A stretch of DNA of 64,000 bases, taken from Steinernema hermaphroditum. Its lineage: Eukaryota > Nematoda > Chromadorea > Rhabditida > Steinernematidae. The notes under the pieces were generated by a model. It did no database searches. It worked only from the letters and a program-made list of their open reading frames with translations, and had not been told where the DNA came from. Shown here piece after piece: positions 23,901-35,614 of this stretch. The position numbers and the translations under genes were made by a program. Location: assembly GCA_030435675.1 (NCBI GenBank), contig CM059623.1, forward strand, positions 3,064,012 to 3,128,011. Direction: 5' to 3'. Every line of letters starts with the position of its first letter. Within the stretch, counting starts at the first letter, position 1.

Positions 23901-26699
23901 TACCTGACACCTGACGAGATGAGTCCTTTGGAAGTCGCTTTGGTCGAGCAAATGTCCTAGAAATTAAAAATTTGTACAAAAGATATTGAGGAAAAGTGTA
24001 CGGGAGCTTTTGCACAGCCTAGTATTTGTGCATTATCGTATTCCACAATGGCATAAACTAGCAAAAGGTAAGAGTGAAACTCATCGAACCTATCCAAATC
24101 GGGTCTGTTTTCACACATCACAAACGACATATATGAACATTAATAAAAAATCTTAAAAACACTCAATTGTATTTGTAGTGGATCGGACGTCTCGAACTAA
24201 TAATAGAACAATGAACACTCAATGTAAACAGAACGGAGTCCATTCTTGACGAAAATAACGGAGTCCATTGCGTAGGTTACTCACACATGGTGACCTTGGC
24301 AGGTGGTCGTAGCCTATGACCAAGGCTTCCTTTGTGTGTAACCACGAGGCGGGACATGTTCCAATCAAGTAAAACAAACGACTATGTGTCTGTTTTACTA
24401 AAAATACAAGACTGACGCGTGGGATAAGCGGTGACGCACGTGTGGAACAAGTGCATAAGGCGTCTCTCAATCAGCGTTGCATACAACCACAAATGACTAG
24501 GTGCGGATGTGTCGCCTATGCAAATCACTTGGTACAGATGTGTTGCCATTGATGGAAAATGTAGTAGATAGCCCGGAATTAGAAGCAGTTGAAAGATCAG
24601 CCTTGAAAATCGTGAAGTCTTCAAGGATTTGTGACTAAACGCCCACTTGTTCGTTGACCCGTCTATCATCAGTGATTCCACTTCCGGCTCCACGCCCATC
24701 AGCCACCCCGACGCTGTTTTCTTATCAATTGTTCAAGACGCTTTCGACGTCGACGGACCACCATAAATAGCGCTTCCCGTCGACGGCTTTGGCGACGTCA
24801 GCGCCGCCAAATTCATCCGGCGGGCGTGTGTGTCCATGTGACGAGTGGGCGCTTTTCGGGCTTTGGGTGATGAGCTGGTGACGCAGTTTTTTGTTTGTGT
24901 TAGGACAACGCTTTTGCAGCGCTTTGATGGAAAGTGCAGCTGAGGGGCTGTAAGTGACAGTTATGCGCACGCAAGCGTCATGGAAGTGTTTAAAAAATAA
25001 ACATAGGCGATTTTGTGACGTGCCTTGCATTGATGTGATGGCTGATGGACTGAATGAAGACGAAAAAAGAAAGCGGATGATTTTCGGTGTTAAAAAAAAC
25101 TAAAGAAAGAAAGGACCCGGCTTTTGAAGTTCAAGTCAATATGATTATTGCGTAGAAGTCAAGATCAACACCAGCTAGGACATGCAAGACGGGCGTGGAT
25201 ACCAAAGGATGAAGGCCACATGAATCTAAACTATGCGCCTTCCTGTTATTAATTTAACTGACCATATCTCTATGTTAAACTATCAGGTTCATGAAATTGA
25301 GCTATACATTCTGACCTCAAAATTCCACGAATATGTAGTGATGTCTATTAGACCCGTTCTAGGGGCCACATGGAGACAGAAAATAGCATACAGACCCACG
25401 GCGGTCGGAGGCTCGAGCCCAAAATGGCGAAAACGAAATCAAAATCTCCCGATTTCTTCATTTTGCGCATTTGGAGGAGGCCAGAGTGAGCTACATTGAT
25501 TTCTTTATGTTGCAGTTTATCTGGGCACCCTATCGTGATTCACGTTTGATTCACTGATATTGTGAGGGGGTGCCCGGAGAAAACCGTAAAAAAAGAACAA
25601 AGCTTTAAAAAAAGCTTTAACAAACAACACCCAACAAGTCAAAGGTGGAAGCACAGGCCAGGTGCCTTCGGAAAGCAGGCGGGATTTCCATAGCGGCGGG
25701 ACCAGATACCACAATCATGTCATAATCCTAACCATTTGTGTGAACATCACCGAAGTGAGAGGAAAGGAGCAAAAATCATAGATATGAGTACTACTATGGT
25801 ATTGTGCATGTCTTAATGCAGCTTCATTTCAAAATCACCTTTACTGCAAACATGCTACCTCAAAACGGAATTGTAACATAGAAAAAAATGACTCAGGTTC
25901 CGCAAAATTCTCCTGTTCGAGAGCCGTGACCCAGCGGAAAACAACGCCCTGTCATGACTGGTGTCCTGGGAATAAGCGCCTTGTTTGCGCGGGACGGTAT
26001 TCAGCGATTAGAGAAAGCCCTGGCGATTGGAAGAATCTCTTTAAAAAATCAAATTTTTCAGTTATTTCCACCCATCCATCTAAATCGTTTTTTTCCAATG
26101 ATACCAAGTTCAAACACCTTCCTGTATTTGTAACATGCAATATGTTGCACAATTTAGGCCACCCTGTACATGGGTACGACTTTAAGTGAACTCTTGATAC
26201 TGCAAATAAATCCAATGGAGGCACCTGTTCCCATCAGTCTTAGTTCCTTTTAAGCAGCACAATAAACATCTCACGAACATAACAAGAAAAACAATACGAC
26301 AAAAACTCCCACAGACGGATATAACAAACATCTCACATTGGACCTCGTTTCACCGAAGGTCATAAGTCAAAAACAAAAAAAAGATTTATATGATTATCTT
26401 TAATGTGCTTATGGAATAAGGAAGAAAAGGAACATGTACGTAAGAAGATTATGTGTTGTTTGCCCGTTGAAAGAAAGAATGTTTAGTGATTCCCACGCAG
26501 TTGAGCACATCAACGTCTGAATTGTGTCGTCGTATTTGTGGTACTCCCACGCAATAGTAAGGGGAACGACTGGGCGTTTGTACAGTTAGGGAATTTTTCT
26601 GACAACGTGGACTCGTTCTGCTAAGCGTTTACTTCTTTCAAGATAAATGGTTATGAAGCCTCTTACGCTCATACAGTTTGAAGAAGTAATCTCTCCTGC
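20994..26699. other. 5.7 kb without a supported gene
   Basis: Frames up to 135 codons occur, the longest at 23462-23869 (+). They overlap antisense frames, lack domains and do not chain through convincing splice sites. No tRNA, SL RNA or intact mobile element was found. An exon of an unfamiliar nematode-specific gene could be hidden here. Confidence 0.35.
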
Positions 26700-26705
26700 T
26701 TCTTT

Positions 26706-26830
26706 TGGACCCTACACAAAACAAGGACCCGGAGGGGTGCCGAACCCGACGCCGCCCGCCTACAAACGGAAAACGTTCGCAATGAGCCACACAGACAGTT
26801 AATACCCGACTGCTCTACTGCCACCATGTT
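26706..26830 (-). repeat. tRNA-derived SINE-like element, copy 4
   Basis: On the minus strand ACTGTCTGTGTGGCTCATTG (box A-like) is followed by AACGTTTTCCGTTTGTAGGC and a box B-like GGGTTCGGCACCCC. The head matches the copies at 11047 and 61503. Confidence 0.6.
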
Positions 26831-27179
26831 GATACTAGGTCTACGTCTTGCAGTTTTTGACTGATTTTCAGACTCTTTTCTGAACGCCAATCTTGCCGCC
26901 CACAAGGTTGGTTGGCTTTTAGCTCAGTACCTAGAGGGCGCGCATCCGCGTTTCTGTTGTCACAATACCGTAACGCCGAATCAGATTATTGCTTTATGTC
27001 ATATTACCCAGTTAGATCTAAAATTCCCAGAACGTGGCGATACTGGAGCGAAAATCTCACATTTCCAAAAAGTATTTCCAAGTATAAAAAAGTACATATT
27101 TTTAGTACGTTAATGAAAGTTGCGTTCTCTACGTTTCACGACCTCGACAGTTCTGGGTTCCCTTGTAGCTAAACGACAA

Positions 27180-27310
27180 GCCGGTTGGAATGATCGTCGA
27201 GGATCGGTCGGTTTCAGACAGCAGACAAAAAAGCAACCCACACAAATCAGGGCCCGGAGGGGAATAGAACCTGACCGGGTGCATCCCACCATTCTTACTA
27301 CCCGCAGTGG
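27180..27310 (-). repeat. tRNA-derived SINE-like element, 3' part
   Basis: On the minus strand a box B-like GGTCAGGTTCTATTCCCC leads into TTTGTCTGCTGTCTGAAACC and a GACCGATCCTCGACGATCAT tail. This is the same 3' order as in the 61503 copy. The box A half is missing or too diverged. Confidence 0.55.
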
Positions 27311-27538
27311 TGTACTGTCTCCATCTGAATGGCCGTCAGTCCATCCAAGTGTTTCTTTGGTGTCTTGCTGCCCAGCTGTTGGACCTTTATCGCCAAAAAA
27401 GGCGCGAAATGACGCATTTATTTGGATTAACTGACGTCTCAAAAGCACGATGAAATCGTAACGTGATCCTAAGAAGCGCATGGCAGTCATCACACGGCTG
27501 AAACCAAAGAGTGGCGGAGGAAAAACAGCGCTGTAGAC
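27308..27538 (+). repeat. Diverged direct repeat, copy 1 (partner 27592-27810)
   Basis: Two segments of about 220-230 bp in the same orientation share GTGTACTGTCT, TGGACCTTTATCG, CTCAAAAGCACGA and CGAAATCGTAAC in matching order. Identity is perhaps 70-75%. In one shared frame both copies read like WLLDLYRQK...MTRLFGL, with a stop in this copy. This may be an old duplicated exon or a decayed repeat. Confidence 0.6.
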
Positions 27539-27591
27539 CTTTCGTCTGCTTAAATGTCTTAGACCAACTTCACCTAGGACCATTCTTATGC

Positions 27592-27810
27592 AAGGGTGTA
27601 CTGTCTGCATCCGAAAGGCTTTCCAATTGTTTGTCTGGTGTCTTGCTCCTTGGCTATTGGACCTTTATCGACAAAAATCGCTCGAAATGACGCGCTTATT
27701 CGGACTAATCGACTCCTCAAAAGCACGACGAAATCGTAACATGATCCCAAGAAGCGCAGGACAGGCACACGTAGAAGACTCTCCAAAGAGTCGCAGCAGG
27801 AAAAACAGCC
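27592..27810 (+). repeat. Diverged direct repeat, copy 2 (partner 27308-27538)
   Basis: The shared frame is open across this copy from 27588 for 92 codons, with a basic, Ser/Arg/Lys-rich C-terminal half. No family is recognisable. An expressed exon is possible but unsupported. Confidence 0.6.
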
Positions 27811-28261
27811 GGAAAGCAAAAGAAAATAACATACCTCTCGTTCCTATTGTTGGCATCTACACATGAACGTTCGCACGCTTCACTTTTGTAGGCACATTGT
27901 TTTCGTGGAAAACGGCTTGTTTGTGGCTCTCGCCGCTCGTTTGATGAAACCCAGTTTCCTACCCTGCCTTCCGCAATTAGACCGGGGAACAAATGTATCT
28001 AAGGAGCTGAAAAGCTGATGTTTCAAACATCGCTAGACGACACTAAAAGAAGGGCATACCCATCTCTAGGTTTAAGATTATCCTTAGCTTAGGATTTTTA
28101 CAAAATGGTGCATTCTTTGAGTTCCATTGAAAGCGTAAGAGGCTTTACTTTTTTCGAAAGGTCACAAATGCGTTAAAGCGACGAACAGATAAGCGTCATT
28201 TTCAGCAACGTATTGAGGAGAAAAAAAAACGAAAAATTAATATAAAATGTGATAGAATATA

Positions 28262-28690
28262 AAATTTGAAAAACCTGGGCGGTGGTGGGCCGTCTATTTT
28301 GATCAAAATGCACCCAGTGATTCGACTGTACAATCTAGGTACCAGAAGGAGCCTTGACAAAACATCATGCACCTCACTATCCAAAGCTTCTTCCGCTGTT
28401 GATGGCATCCATGTCCCATTGCTACACGATGAGGGGCGTGAGCAAAAGGCATGGGCCTCATGTCGCGGTAGCGCCCGGTCCTCACACACTGATATGTCCG
28501 GTTCATGTCGTATCCTTTCCCCGGTCATGCCTCATATTTGCCATAGTCCATGGCTCATTCTATGCCCTTTTACTTCTCCTCACCAAGCTTTATCCCATCT
28601 CCGATCCATGCCGCATATGTCCCTGGTTCATGCCCCATTCCTTTCCCAGTCCATGATTCATCTAGCTAAGGGTATTATCTTGTCTTTTAT
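28262..28690. repeat. Degenerate short-period CCATG-rich sequence
   Basis: The motif (T/G)CCATGnCnCAT, or close variants, recurs about every 25-35 bp (for example at about 28408, 28525, 28548, 28608, 28626 and 28651). A 143-codon plus-strand frame across it has a repetitive translation (repeated MPHxxxS-like strings), which is what a decayed tandem repeat gives. I therefore annotate a repeat and not a gene. Confidence 0.4.
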
Positions 28691-31089
28691 TGTCTAATGT
28701 ATTGTCTTTCTATTGCCTATCTTTGTATTTGATCGAGTATAGTCCAGATCGCAGCCTTAATGATATTTCAAAAATTAAGTTACATTTAAAAATAAAAAAA
28801 TTAAGGCTCTAAGCTCTGAGTAGGCGACACAAAACAAGACAAGGCACAAAGCGTTTTTCTCGATAAGTTATACAACTAGAATACCTTCTTCTGATGAAGC
28901 TATCCAAATGAAGACAGAAGAGGTCTATCCACTAGTCGTCTAAAGGCGGAATTTTCTAACAGTTTTTACTTTGTACTAACCGTAAGACGGTAGACTGCAT
29001 TGTTTCCAAAGAGCCCGCTCCCGTTTACCTTGCTAACAATTAAAAACAAAACTTTGTGCCATTTGCTCATCTCCACAATTTTTAAGTGTTTGCCAACTAC
29101 GCTGTTCCCAGGCGAAAAATATCGAAAACACCAAGCTTCCTATGATTTCCTGCCAAAAGCGACGATGACTTTGTGAAACCTTGATGCCATCTTTGCTTCA
29201 AGAAAACCTCATCCTTAGCAATCCTCTTCATTTCTTTGCGTAGTACTGTCATTACTCGAGTGTAAGAGAGATCCGCCAGGAATCTCCCTTTAGTAGTCAG
29301 GTCATATAGACCCAGCAGCTCTCTTACAACCTATAGTACGGCCTTCACATGGAAGATGAAACACGTGAGAACACAGAAGATCGCCGCTACTTAAAACTAT
29401 GTCCGTGTCAATAGGTTTCTAGCCGCGTGGTCAAGACAGCCAACGCTCCTTCTGACACTCCTGGGAGGACACCAGGACGGTCGGCGTCCTCCCAGGATGG
29501 CCGTCTTAGCTCGCTCTTGCCCCAAATGGTCGGCCGTACCGTACCGACTGGTTGATCACTGTCCGCCCACTCCTAGTTATATGACATTTTCTATGATCTG
29601 GAGTTAACCATTTTGTTTTACAAACTCCAAATCTAATCGATATCTAATCTGGCTGCTTTTTTCATCCATAGAACGTTTTATGAATTAGCCCTCTCCACTA
29701 CCGTACCCACTTCAAGAAATTCGAGATTTGTGATAATTACAAAAATTGAATCAACACACCTTTGTTTGTTTTTCAGTATACCTTTACAACCTCACCTACC
29801 GTAACGACTCCAATGGCCCGCCACAGATGGTTAAGTCGTAGAGCCGAGAATAAAACTCAAAGTACACACACATACGACCGACCACACGCCGCGTGTCGTG
29901 GGTTACAACACCGTCTAGAATCCGCGCTTCGTGGGAAACGCTTATATACGTGCTTCGGGGGCACATCCGGAATCCGGAGGGCGTGGCCGGGGCGCCGAAG
30001 GGCGGTTCCCCCGCTCACCACTGGCGACGCCTTCGAAGGTGCGGGAAGAAGGTGACGCAAACGGAGTGTTTGCTGAATGAAGCACAACAAGCGACCGAAG
30101 CTAATTAGACGCGCTGCAGGCTTTGCGCCTAAGTGTCGCGCCGGTAATTGATCTGGACGTAGTGGCTCACCGGAAGTGGGTGTGAGCCGTGGATGACGCG
30201 TTGATTAGGGCAATTTGGAAGTTCTATCTGCAGCTTCGTTGCGTCAAAATTGCATCATGGACATAATGAGTTGGTCGGTGACGAGGCACGTTTCAGTCGG
30301 TGAAACGTGAGTTTGAGCATTGGAGAGGGGAAATGAGTACCGTACGAAGCTACAAATATATCTCAGAGAATAATGCTTTATGTATGTAATGCAGGAAACC
30401 GTAGAAAACAACTTTTTGTATCCAATCACTCCTGATGTTAGTCAGATATTTGCGTAGTGGATTCTTGAACAATACAAAAAAGACTATGCCACAAGCTGCC
30501 CGTACATGTAGATGGCAAACAGGAGCTAATTAGTTTTATGGATACGGTATCGCAAAGAAGACTTATGGAGGCGGATTGTTCAAACAATGACGTTCAGGAA
30601 ATATTAATCTCGATTTAACAAAAGAACAGCTTCAATTGACTGGGTTCCTTGGATGAGATAGTGCAAAACAAACGCAGGACCATTCATTTGGTTCGTTTCT
30701 GTGCAGATGGACCGGCCTAGTCAGACTAAAGTAGACAGGTGGTTTCTCACGTACGCCAATCCGGTCACTCCTCTACACTGAAGATCCGAACTTAGAATGA
30801 GTCCGAACAATGAGACCATAGCTTTGCAAGAGTGGTCAGTGATGCCGTGGAGAAGAGCCGCTCGCGTCGTTTTGAGTCGAGTTTTGCGAAAAAGTCAAAA
30901 CCGAAAAGCCCAAATTTCGCACAGCCCTGCTACGGAGGCAATTCGAGCCGACTCAGACGATCCTACATAAAGCCCTGTCATGAAACATCTACTAAAGCAT
31001 TCAATGGTAAAATTACAGAGAGATTAGAAAGAATAAGAAAAGGTCAAAATTACAGGTGACCAATCTTTTGTTAGTTGGCTTCCCGAGCT
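28691..31089. other. No gene recognised
   Basis: The only sharp structure is a perfect 10-bp inverted repeat CTGGGAGGAC / GTCCTCCCAG at 29461-29470 and 29486-29495. CTACCGTA octamers lie near 29698 and 29798. A GC-rich patch at 29880-30060 holds overlapping frames with no domain. Confidence 0.35.
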
Positions 31090-31325
31090 GCTGGGCCAAA
31101 GCTGAGTGGCCATCATACTTGCCTGATTTAAACCCGCTCGATATCTTCATCTGGAGCATCATGGAGCAGTCAATGAGAGGTCACTCGCCTCGTTCAAACG
31201 CGCTCTGAAAAAGGCCTGGGATGAAATCACACTGGAAATGATACCGCGCACCTTGAAGAATTTCCAGAAACGTTTTCATATCTGCATAGCCGTTGCAGAA
31301 GAACATTTTGAATGTGATTAAATAT
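31090..31325 (+). pseudogene. mariner/Tc1-like transposase C-terminal relic
   Basis: From about 31110 the plus strand encodes WPSYLPDLNPLDIFIWSIME, an excellent match to the signature around the last catalytic acidic residue of mariner/Tc1-type DDE transposases. After a frameshift near 31175 the next frame reads FKRALKKAWDEITLEMIPRT and continues through NFQKRF to a stop near 31322. This is the C-terminal part of the same enzyme. The N-terminal and first catalytic regions are absent, so the copy is dead. Confidence 0.8.
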
Positions 31326-32011
31326 AGTAAAAAACTTTGATGGGTGCAGGTATGTGGCGAAATGTGGCGACTAGGAACAAGCGCACTCAAAAACACGATG
31401 TCAACTGAGATCTGTTTGGTTGTATTTCCACGCTGCTGTCGGCTACAGTATGCCTTAACGAATTTTGTGACACCGCCGACTAATATCATTCGTTTTGTAA
31501 TCTTCTGGTTCAAGAACGCAAGCCACAAATGACGAAAACAATCGGAAATTTGCCCAAGATGTTTCTTTGTTTCTATCGGTACCTCGTACACGTGATGTAA
31601 ACGTCATCCCTGTTCGAAGCTTATGAACAATGGACCATCATTGTACGGACAAAAGGTAGATTGATTATATAATGCATACAACTTTTATTGTGTACGTCAC
31701 GTTCAGATCAACAAACAACTAGATCATAACGAGGTTACTGCGTCAGTTTCGGCGACTTCTCACGTCCTCAAACATCGGACTCATTTGTATGCAAAACGAG
31801 ACTGGTGACGCTCGGAAAGGAACACGTTTGTCAACAAGAAACAAAACACTTCGGTCATTGAATAAAGCCATTCGTGGCTTGTGTTGTGAGTAAGTGACCT
31901 TGCGTAGAATTGAACGTTCACACGTGTCGTCTGTGGACACAAAAACAAGGTTACGTCGTGAGAGAGCGCAGCGTGCTAAAAAATATAAAAATAAAAACAG
32001 GATTTCAAGAT
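31326..32011. other. No gene recognised
   Basis: The 136-codon minus-strand frame at 31181-31591 partly overlaps the transposase relic in antisense and is rejected as coding. No other exon or RNA gene is supported. Confidence 0.35.
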
Positions 32012-32204
32012 ATCTCAAGGCAGAGATGCCTACTCGGGTTGATTTCGCAATCGGAGCCGGAGCCGGCAGGAGCCCCGACTCGAGTTCGCCTCGTAGTGCA
32101 TCATCCCGAACCGAGTCGGGTGGGCGAACCGGCTCCGGCTTGTCTCCGGCTTGGCTCTGTGACTTCAGCTCGACTCCGGCTCATTTGGCATCTCTGATCT
32201 CAAG
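32012..32204. mobile_element. hAT-like miniature element with 8-bp target duplication
   Basis: CAGAGATGCC (32021-32030) and GGCATCTCTG (32187-32196) are perfect inverted ends. ATCTCAAG occurs on both sides, at 32012-32019 and 32197-32204, with one extra G before the left end. The interior is GC-rich and built from GGAGCC / GGCTCC / CCGAGTCGGG units. It is non-autonomous because there is no room for a transposase. Confidence 0.8.
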
Positions 32205-32812
32205 TCAAAATCAGAACATCACCATTCATTATATTATACGGCTTACGGTGCGATGCGTATCACAAAACACATATTGGCATACGTGCAATTACAAGGTGTG
32301 CCAGAGATACAGCATACTTCGCAAAGGCTTCTCGAACAGCTGCAGTTCACGCAGTTTTCTCACCAGCTCTCCTGACCCTATACTTTGTCTGTCCTATCTC
32401 CCAGTACATATCGCTCGAATTTGAGGACTTCTACGATACCCAGATTCAAGATTCAGCGTTTGTGCATCAGGACGGTGGCAAGTCCGTTTTCATTTTTTTC
32501 TAGAAATAATAGTGAAATAACAACATATGAATATGAATAATACGGTCTTAATGAATGTGCTCGTAAATGTACGAATCAAAAATGTTGGAGTTTCCGCGGC
32601 CCACCCTGTACACTGTACTTTTCGCTTCTTCTATTCGTACAATATTCAAATGAAAGGCAATCAGTTTGTGCGGGTGTTGGGCAGCCAAGCGGCTGAATCC
32701 TGTTGGGACGCGGCGATGGAGTACCGCGAACGGATCGGAGCAGACTTCGGAACTATTATGAAGGCGGTGTGGGTGGTCCGGTTGGTGAATACGGCCAAGC
32801 GGATGGAAGCAC

Positions 32813-32925
32813 GGCTCCCTAGTGCTCCAGGCCTTCTGGAGGTAAAGGCGATCATTGTGCCAACGGCCAAGAACTCATTTCTGACAGATCCAACCAATCG
32901 CCACGGACACAAATAAAAGACCGGT
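32813..32925 (+). repeat. Second short repeat family (ACACAAATAAAAGACC tail), copy
   Basis: CGGCTCCCTAGTGCTCCAGG is followed by CCTTCTGGAGG, ACGGCCAAGAACTCATT and finally GGACACAAATAAAAGACCGG. The same block order occurs at 44.7-45.2 kb and 46.43-46.55 kb, and the tail occurs at about 20625 and, on the minus strand, at 50060-50160. A plus-strand frame runs through the element from 32527 but is explained by the repeat. Confidence 0.6.
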
Positions 32926-33146
32926 TAACAAAACAAGAAAGAGTTAGCCCCCAGCCGGTTCTGAATCCGTGTGTTCAAAAATGACAATCCACAGTTCTAT
33001 TCGAGCATATTGCGCCGGCCTGTGTCAATTCAAAGTCGGCCCGTGTCCCGTTTTGTCTGGTGCAACCGTTCCAAAGCGATGCAGGTTATGGGGAAAGCTT
33101 AAGCGATGCCTTGCCACGAAAGCGATACCATTTTGAGCTTATCGCC

Positions 33147-33153
33147 TATATAA
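33147..33153 (+). promoter_or_regulatory. TATA box of the SKP1-like gene
   Basis: TATATAA lies 40 bp upstream of the start codon at 33193. At the usual TATA-to-start spacing the transcript would begin around 33175-33180, giving a 5' UTR of only 10-20 nt. No splice acceptor needed for trans-splicing is obvious between the TATA and the ATG. Confidence 0.55.
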
Positions 33154-33192
33154 CTGTGCAACATCGGAGCCCAGACCATCAAAGAGCAAACG

Positions 33193-33645
33193 ATGGAATC
33201 CATCCAGGTTGAAACCGCTGACTCCGTCGCCGTCCTCTTCAAAACAAAATGGATCAAGAAGGTTGGATTGCTGAGCAGATACCTTGAAGAAGACCGATAC
33301 ACTGGAGAACCCATAGTGCTGGATGGTGTCAGCGACGCTGTCTTGAGAGCCGTCATCACTTGGCTGAAGATGCACGAAGACGAGGAGCCGAGCACATTAG
33401 AACAACTCGAAGATAATCGATTCAACCGAAAGGTGCCCACGGCGGACAACGAACTACTTAATCAATGTCACGCCATGCAGATGCTGGCTGGTGTCATTAA
33501 TGCATCCTACGATCTCCAAATTCAGGACCTATCTGACACTTTGGTCAAGTACATGGCCAACAACCTTGAAGGGAAGACGGCCAAAGAAATGTCTGAATGG
33601 CTGGGAATTCCACTTAAAAAGGACGAAGAAAATCGAGAGGATTGA
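33193..33645 (+). CDS. SKP1-related protein (skr-type SCF ubiquitin-ligase adaptor), intronless
   Basis: SKP1 links F-box proteins to cullin-1 in SCF E3 ubiquitin ligases; nematodes carry expanded families of such genes (skr). This 150-residue protein has the BTB/POZ-like half (about 1-112), with VLDGVSDAVLRAVITWLKMH matching the SKP1 [21 protein letters not shown] region. It also has the SKP1 C-terminal domain (about 104-140), where YDLQIQDLSDTLVKYMANNL and then EGKTAKEMSEWLGI match YLDIKGLLDV...GKTPEEIRKTFNI. It stops about 13 residues short of typical SKP1 and lacks the terminal WC-containing helix that contacts the F-box. The acidic linker after residue 62 is retained. The gene has one exon, a close TATA box and an AATAAA 36 bp after the stop. 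It could be a divergent skr gene or a retrocopy that remains open. The family call is firm; the F-box-binding role is inferred. Confidence 0.9.
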   Translation: MESIQVETADSVAVLFKTKWIKKVGLLSRYLEEDRYTGEPIVLDGVSDAVLRAVITWLKMHEDEEPSTLEQLEDNRFNRKVPTADNELLNQCHAMQMLAGVINASYDLQIQDLSDTLVKYMANNLEGKTAKEMSEWLGIPLKKDEENRED

Positions 33646-33680
33646 ATAGTTTCTCTGTACTGTTAAAGCAAGGAAGATTA

Positions 33681-33686
33681 AATAAA
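33681..33686 (+). terminator. Polyadenylation signal AATAAA of the SKP1-like gene
   Basis: AATAAA lies 36 bp after the stop codon at 33643-33645, a normal distance for a nematode 3' UTR. Confidence 0.65.
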
Positions 33687-33821
33687 GAGACCGTTGAATG
33701 TTAGGTTCGTAGTACGTCCTAAGGACGATAAGTTTTCGTTCACATAGAGGACTAATGAGTGGCTAATATTGGCCTGGAATCCGCGGGGGCCTGAATATAT
33801 GGATGGAGACACTTGCAGCCA

Positions 33822-34012
33822 GGCGGGCAGCAAGATTGACGAGATTTTTATTCAATTCAAATCAAAAGCTATTTGTCTCTAAGACATAGCGGCAGTGAAC
33901 CGATTGCTTCCAAACTGTCTGTGTGGCCCATTGCGAACGTGTTTGATTGGCAAACCGGTCGGGATCGGTTCGACGCCGGCCCGGGTCCCTATTTTATCCG
34001 ATACGTGACATT
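33822..34012 (+). repeat. tRNA-derived SINE-like element, copy 5
   Basis: The order is GGGCAGCAAGATTG, AGACATAGCGGCAGTGAACC, the box A-like TGTGTGGCCCATTGCGAACG, and the box B-like GATCGGTTCGACGCCGGCCC followed by CCTATTTTATCCG. It starts at the same GGGC(A/G)GCAAGATTG string as the 9500 copy, which helps set the 5' limit of the family. Confidence 0.65.
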
Positions 34013-35614
34013 TTCCATAGTGCATGACATTTCCCGAAAACCGTAGGCGGAAAGCAGGCATCGACAACAGATTACGGTACCCTCCACGTCAAATGTCAAT
34101 TCGCCAGATTACATCTGTGCGTAACGCGTGTCACTCTTGTGTGCCACGCAACATTTGGACGTAACATTTACGTATCAAGATTACATTCGTAATACTGGCC
34201 ATACGCTGATCCGTGCAAATCTGACTTTTTGGACGATAAGTATACCGCGGGCAGATCGAGCAGCCGTGAACATTGTTATCGTGTTGACCAGTTGTAGATT
34301 TAAATGTCGAGCGACGTCAATCACGGCTAATTACGTTGGCAGATCGTAGGTGATTTGGCCGCGCATCTAATCCGGATTTGGCGATTGATAATCCCGGCAA
34401 ATGGGAATCGAGAATTGCGTGGGTATATGCATTTTGGACATCGTCCAAAACCATGTCCACACACCATGCTGGACCATGTCCAAAAACTCCTTGAGCGCCA
34501 AAATTTGGCGACGTGGAATATGACTACACAACTACAAACGGTGCCTGGTGACATTTACGATTTTGAGTTATATTGAATGAGTAATTAAGTGGCCGATGTT
34601 TTGATTCGTTCAGCTATACGGTAAGGCTAAGGAGAACAACGATGTAATTTACGTCAGGCCACAATCCTTTGTTTCTTCGACTGGGTGTGTAACTCACTAA
34701 TTGGCAATAACAGGTCTTATTTTGTTTCTCAATTACATAAGGCTCCTAATTGAGAGGCTCCTTTGATGAAGCTCCTCTGAGCCCATGCGTAACTCAGCCA
34801 CTTAGGGCTGCAGGGCAATCGTGTCATCGTCCGCGTGAAGTTCGTGTCTGGCATAGAAAGTAATGTAACTTCCGCGGTGATAATTTTTTATATATAAAAG
34901 GCGGCGAACTAGTTACTTTTAATCTATGTGACTATGGGTTGTACAAGTCCAAAAAAGAGATGGCAATCGCTTCGATAAGCCGAGACTCAACAACTGCAAC
35001 TCACAAAAATGAAGCAAGTGCCATGATAAAAAAGTTTTCAATTTCCAGACTGGAAACAAATGATATCCATCGCGTCGAATACCCAAGTCTATTGTGAAGT
35101 CCGGTGGACTTTGCATCCAAACCGGTTGTTGGCCCCATCGTGAAAATGTTTGATTATGGAAAAATTCAGTGGACTTCCAGTATTTGTTCGGCTAGTTTAA
35201 CAACGACAGGAATTGCATTTCTTTCAGAAATTGTGGAGTCCACGGAGTCATATGTGGACCCTTCGCAAAAGATTCCGAGACTGTCGGACACGTACTTCGG
35301 GTTCGTTTAAAAAGTAAAGGCATGAGCTTTGGCCACAGCATAAGGCAGGCCTCTATTTTAAACCCCTTCCAAAAAGTGAATATGGGTTCGGTCGTCCGTG
35401 GCCTAAATTTTGCAGATATCTTGCTTAAGCATTAGCAAGGTGATCTATCTCCACACATGTATGTAAAGGGAGCTAATCAAACGATTGACCCTGCATCTCA
35501 ATATATTCGTTTTGGGCTTCGAGAGATCTTGTCCTGATACCGGTCCACTTTTGATGTCAGTAAGAAAGTTCGTAGATTCGGACAGCCCTGGTCCTTTCCA
35601 GCTATGTTTACCTT
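34013..35614. other. No gene recognised
   Basis: A run of CATGTCCA / TGGACATG-type strings at about 34430-34490 resembles a small imperfect inverted repeat. No exons are supported. Confidence 0.4.

Noticed and set aside
31894..32424. 176-codon plus-strand frame
   Set aside because: It runs through the GC-rich hAT-like element at 32021-32196, which keeps frames open by composition.
32527..32916. 129-codon plus-strand frame upstream of the SKP1-like gene
   Set aside because: Its second half is a copy of the short repeat family with the ACACAAATAAAAGACC tail.
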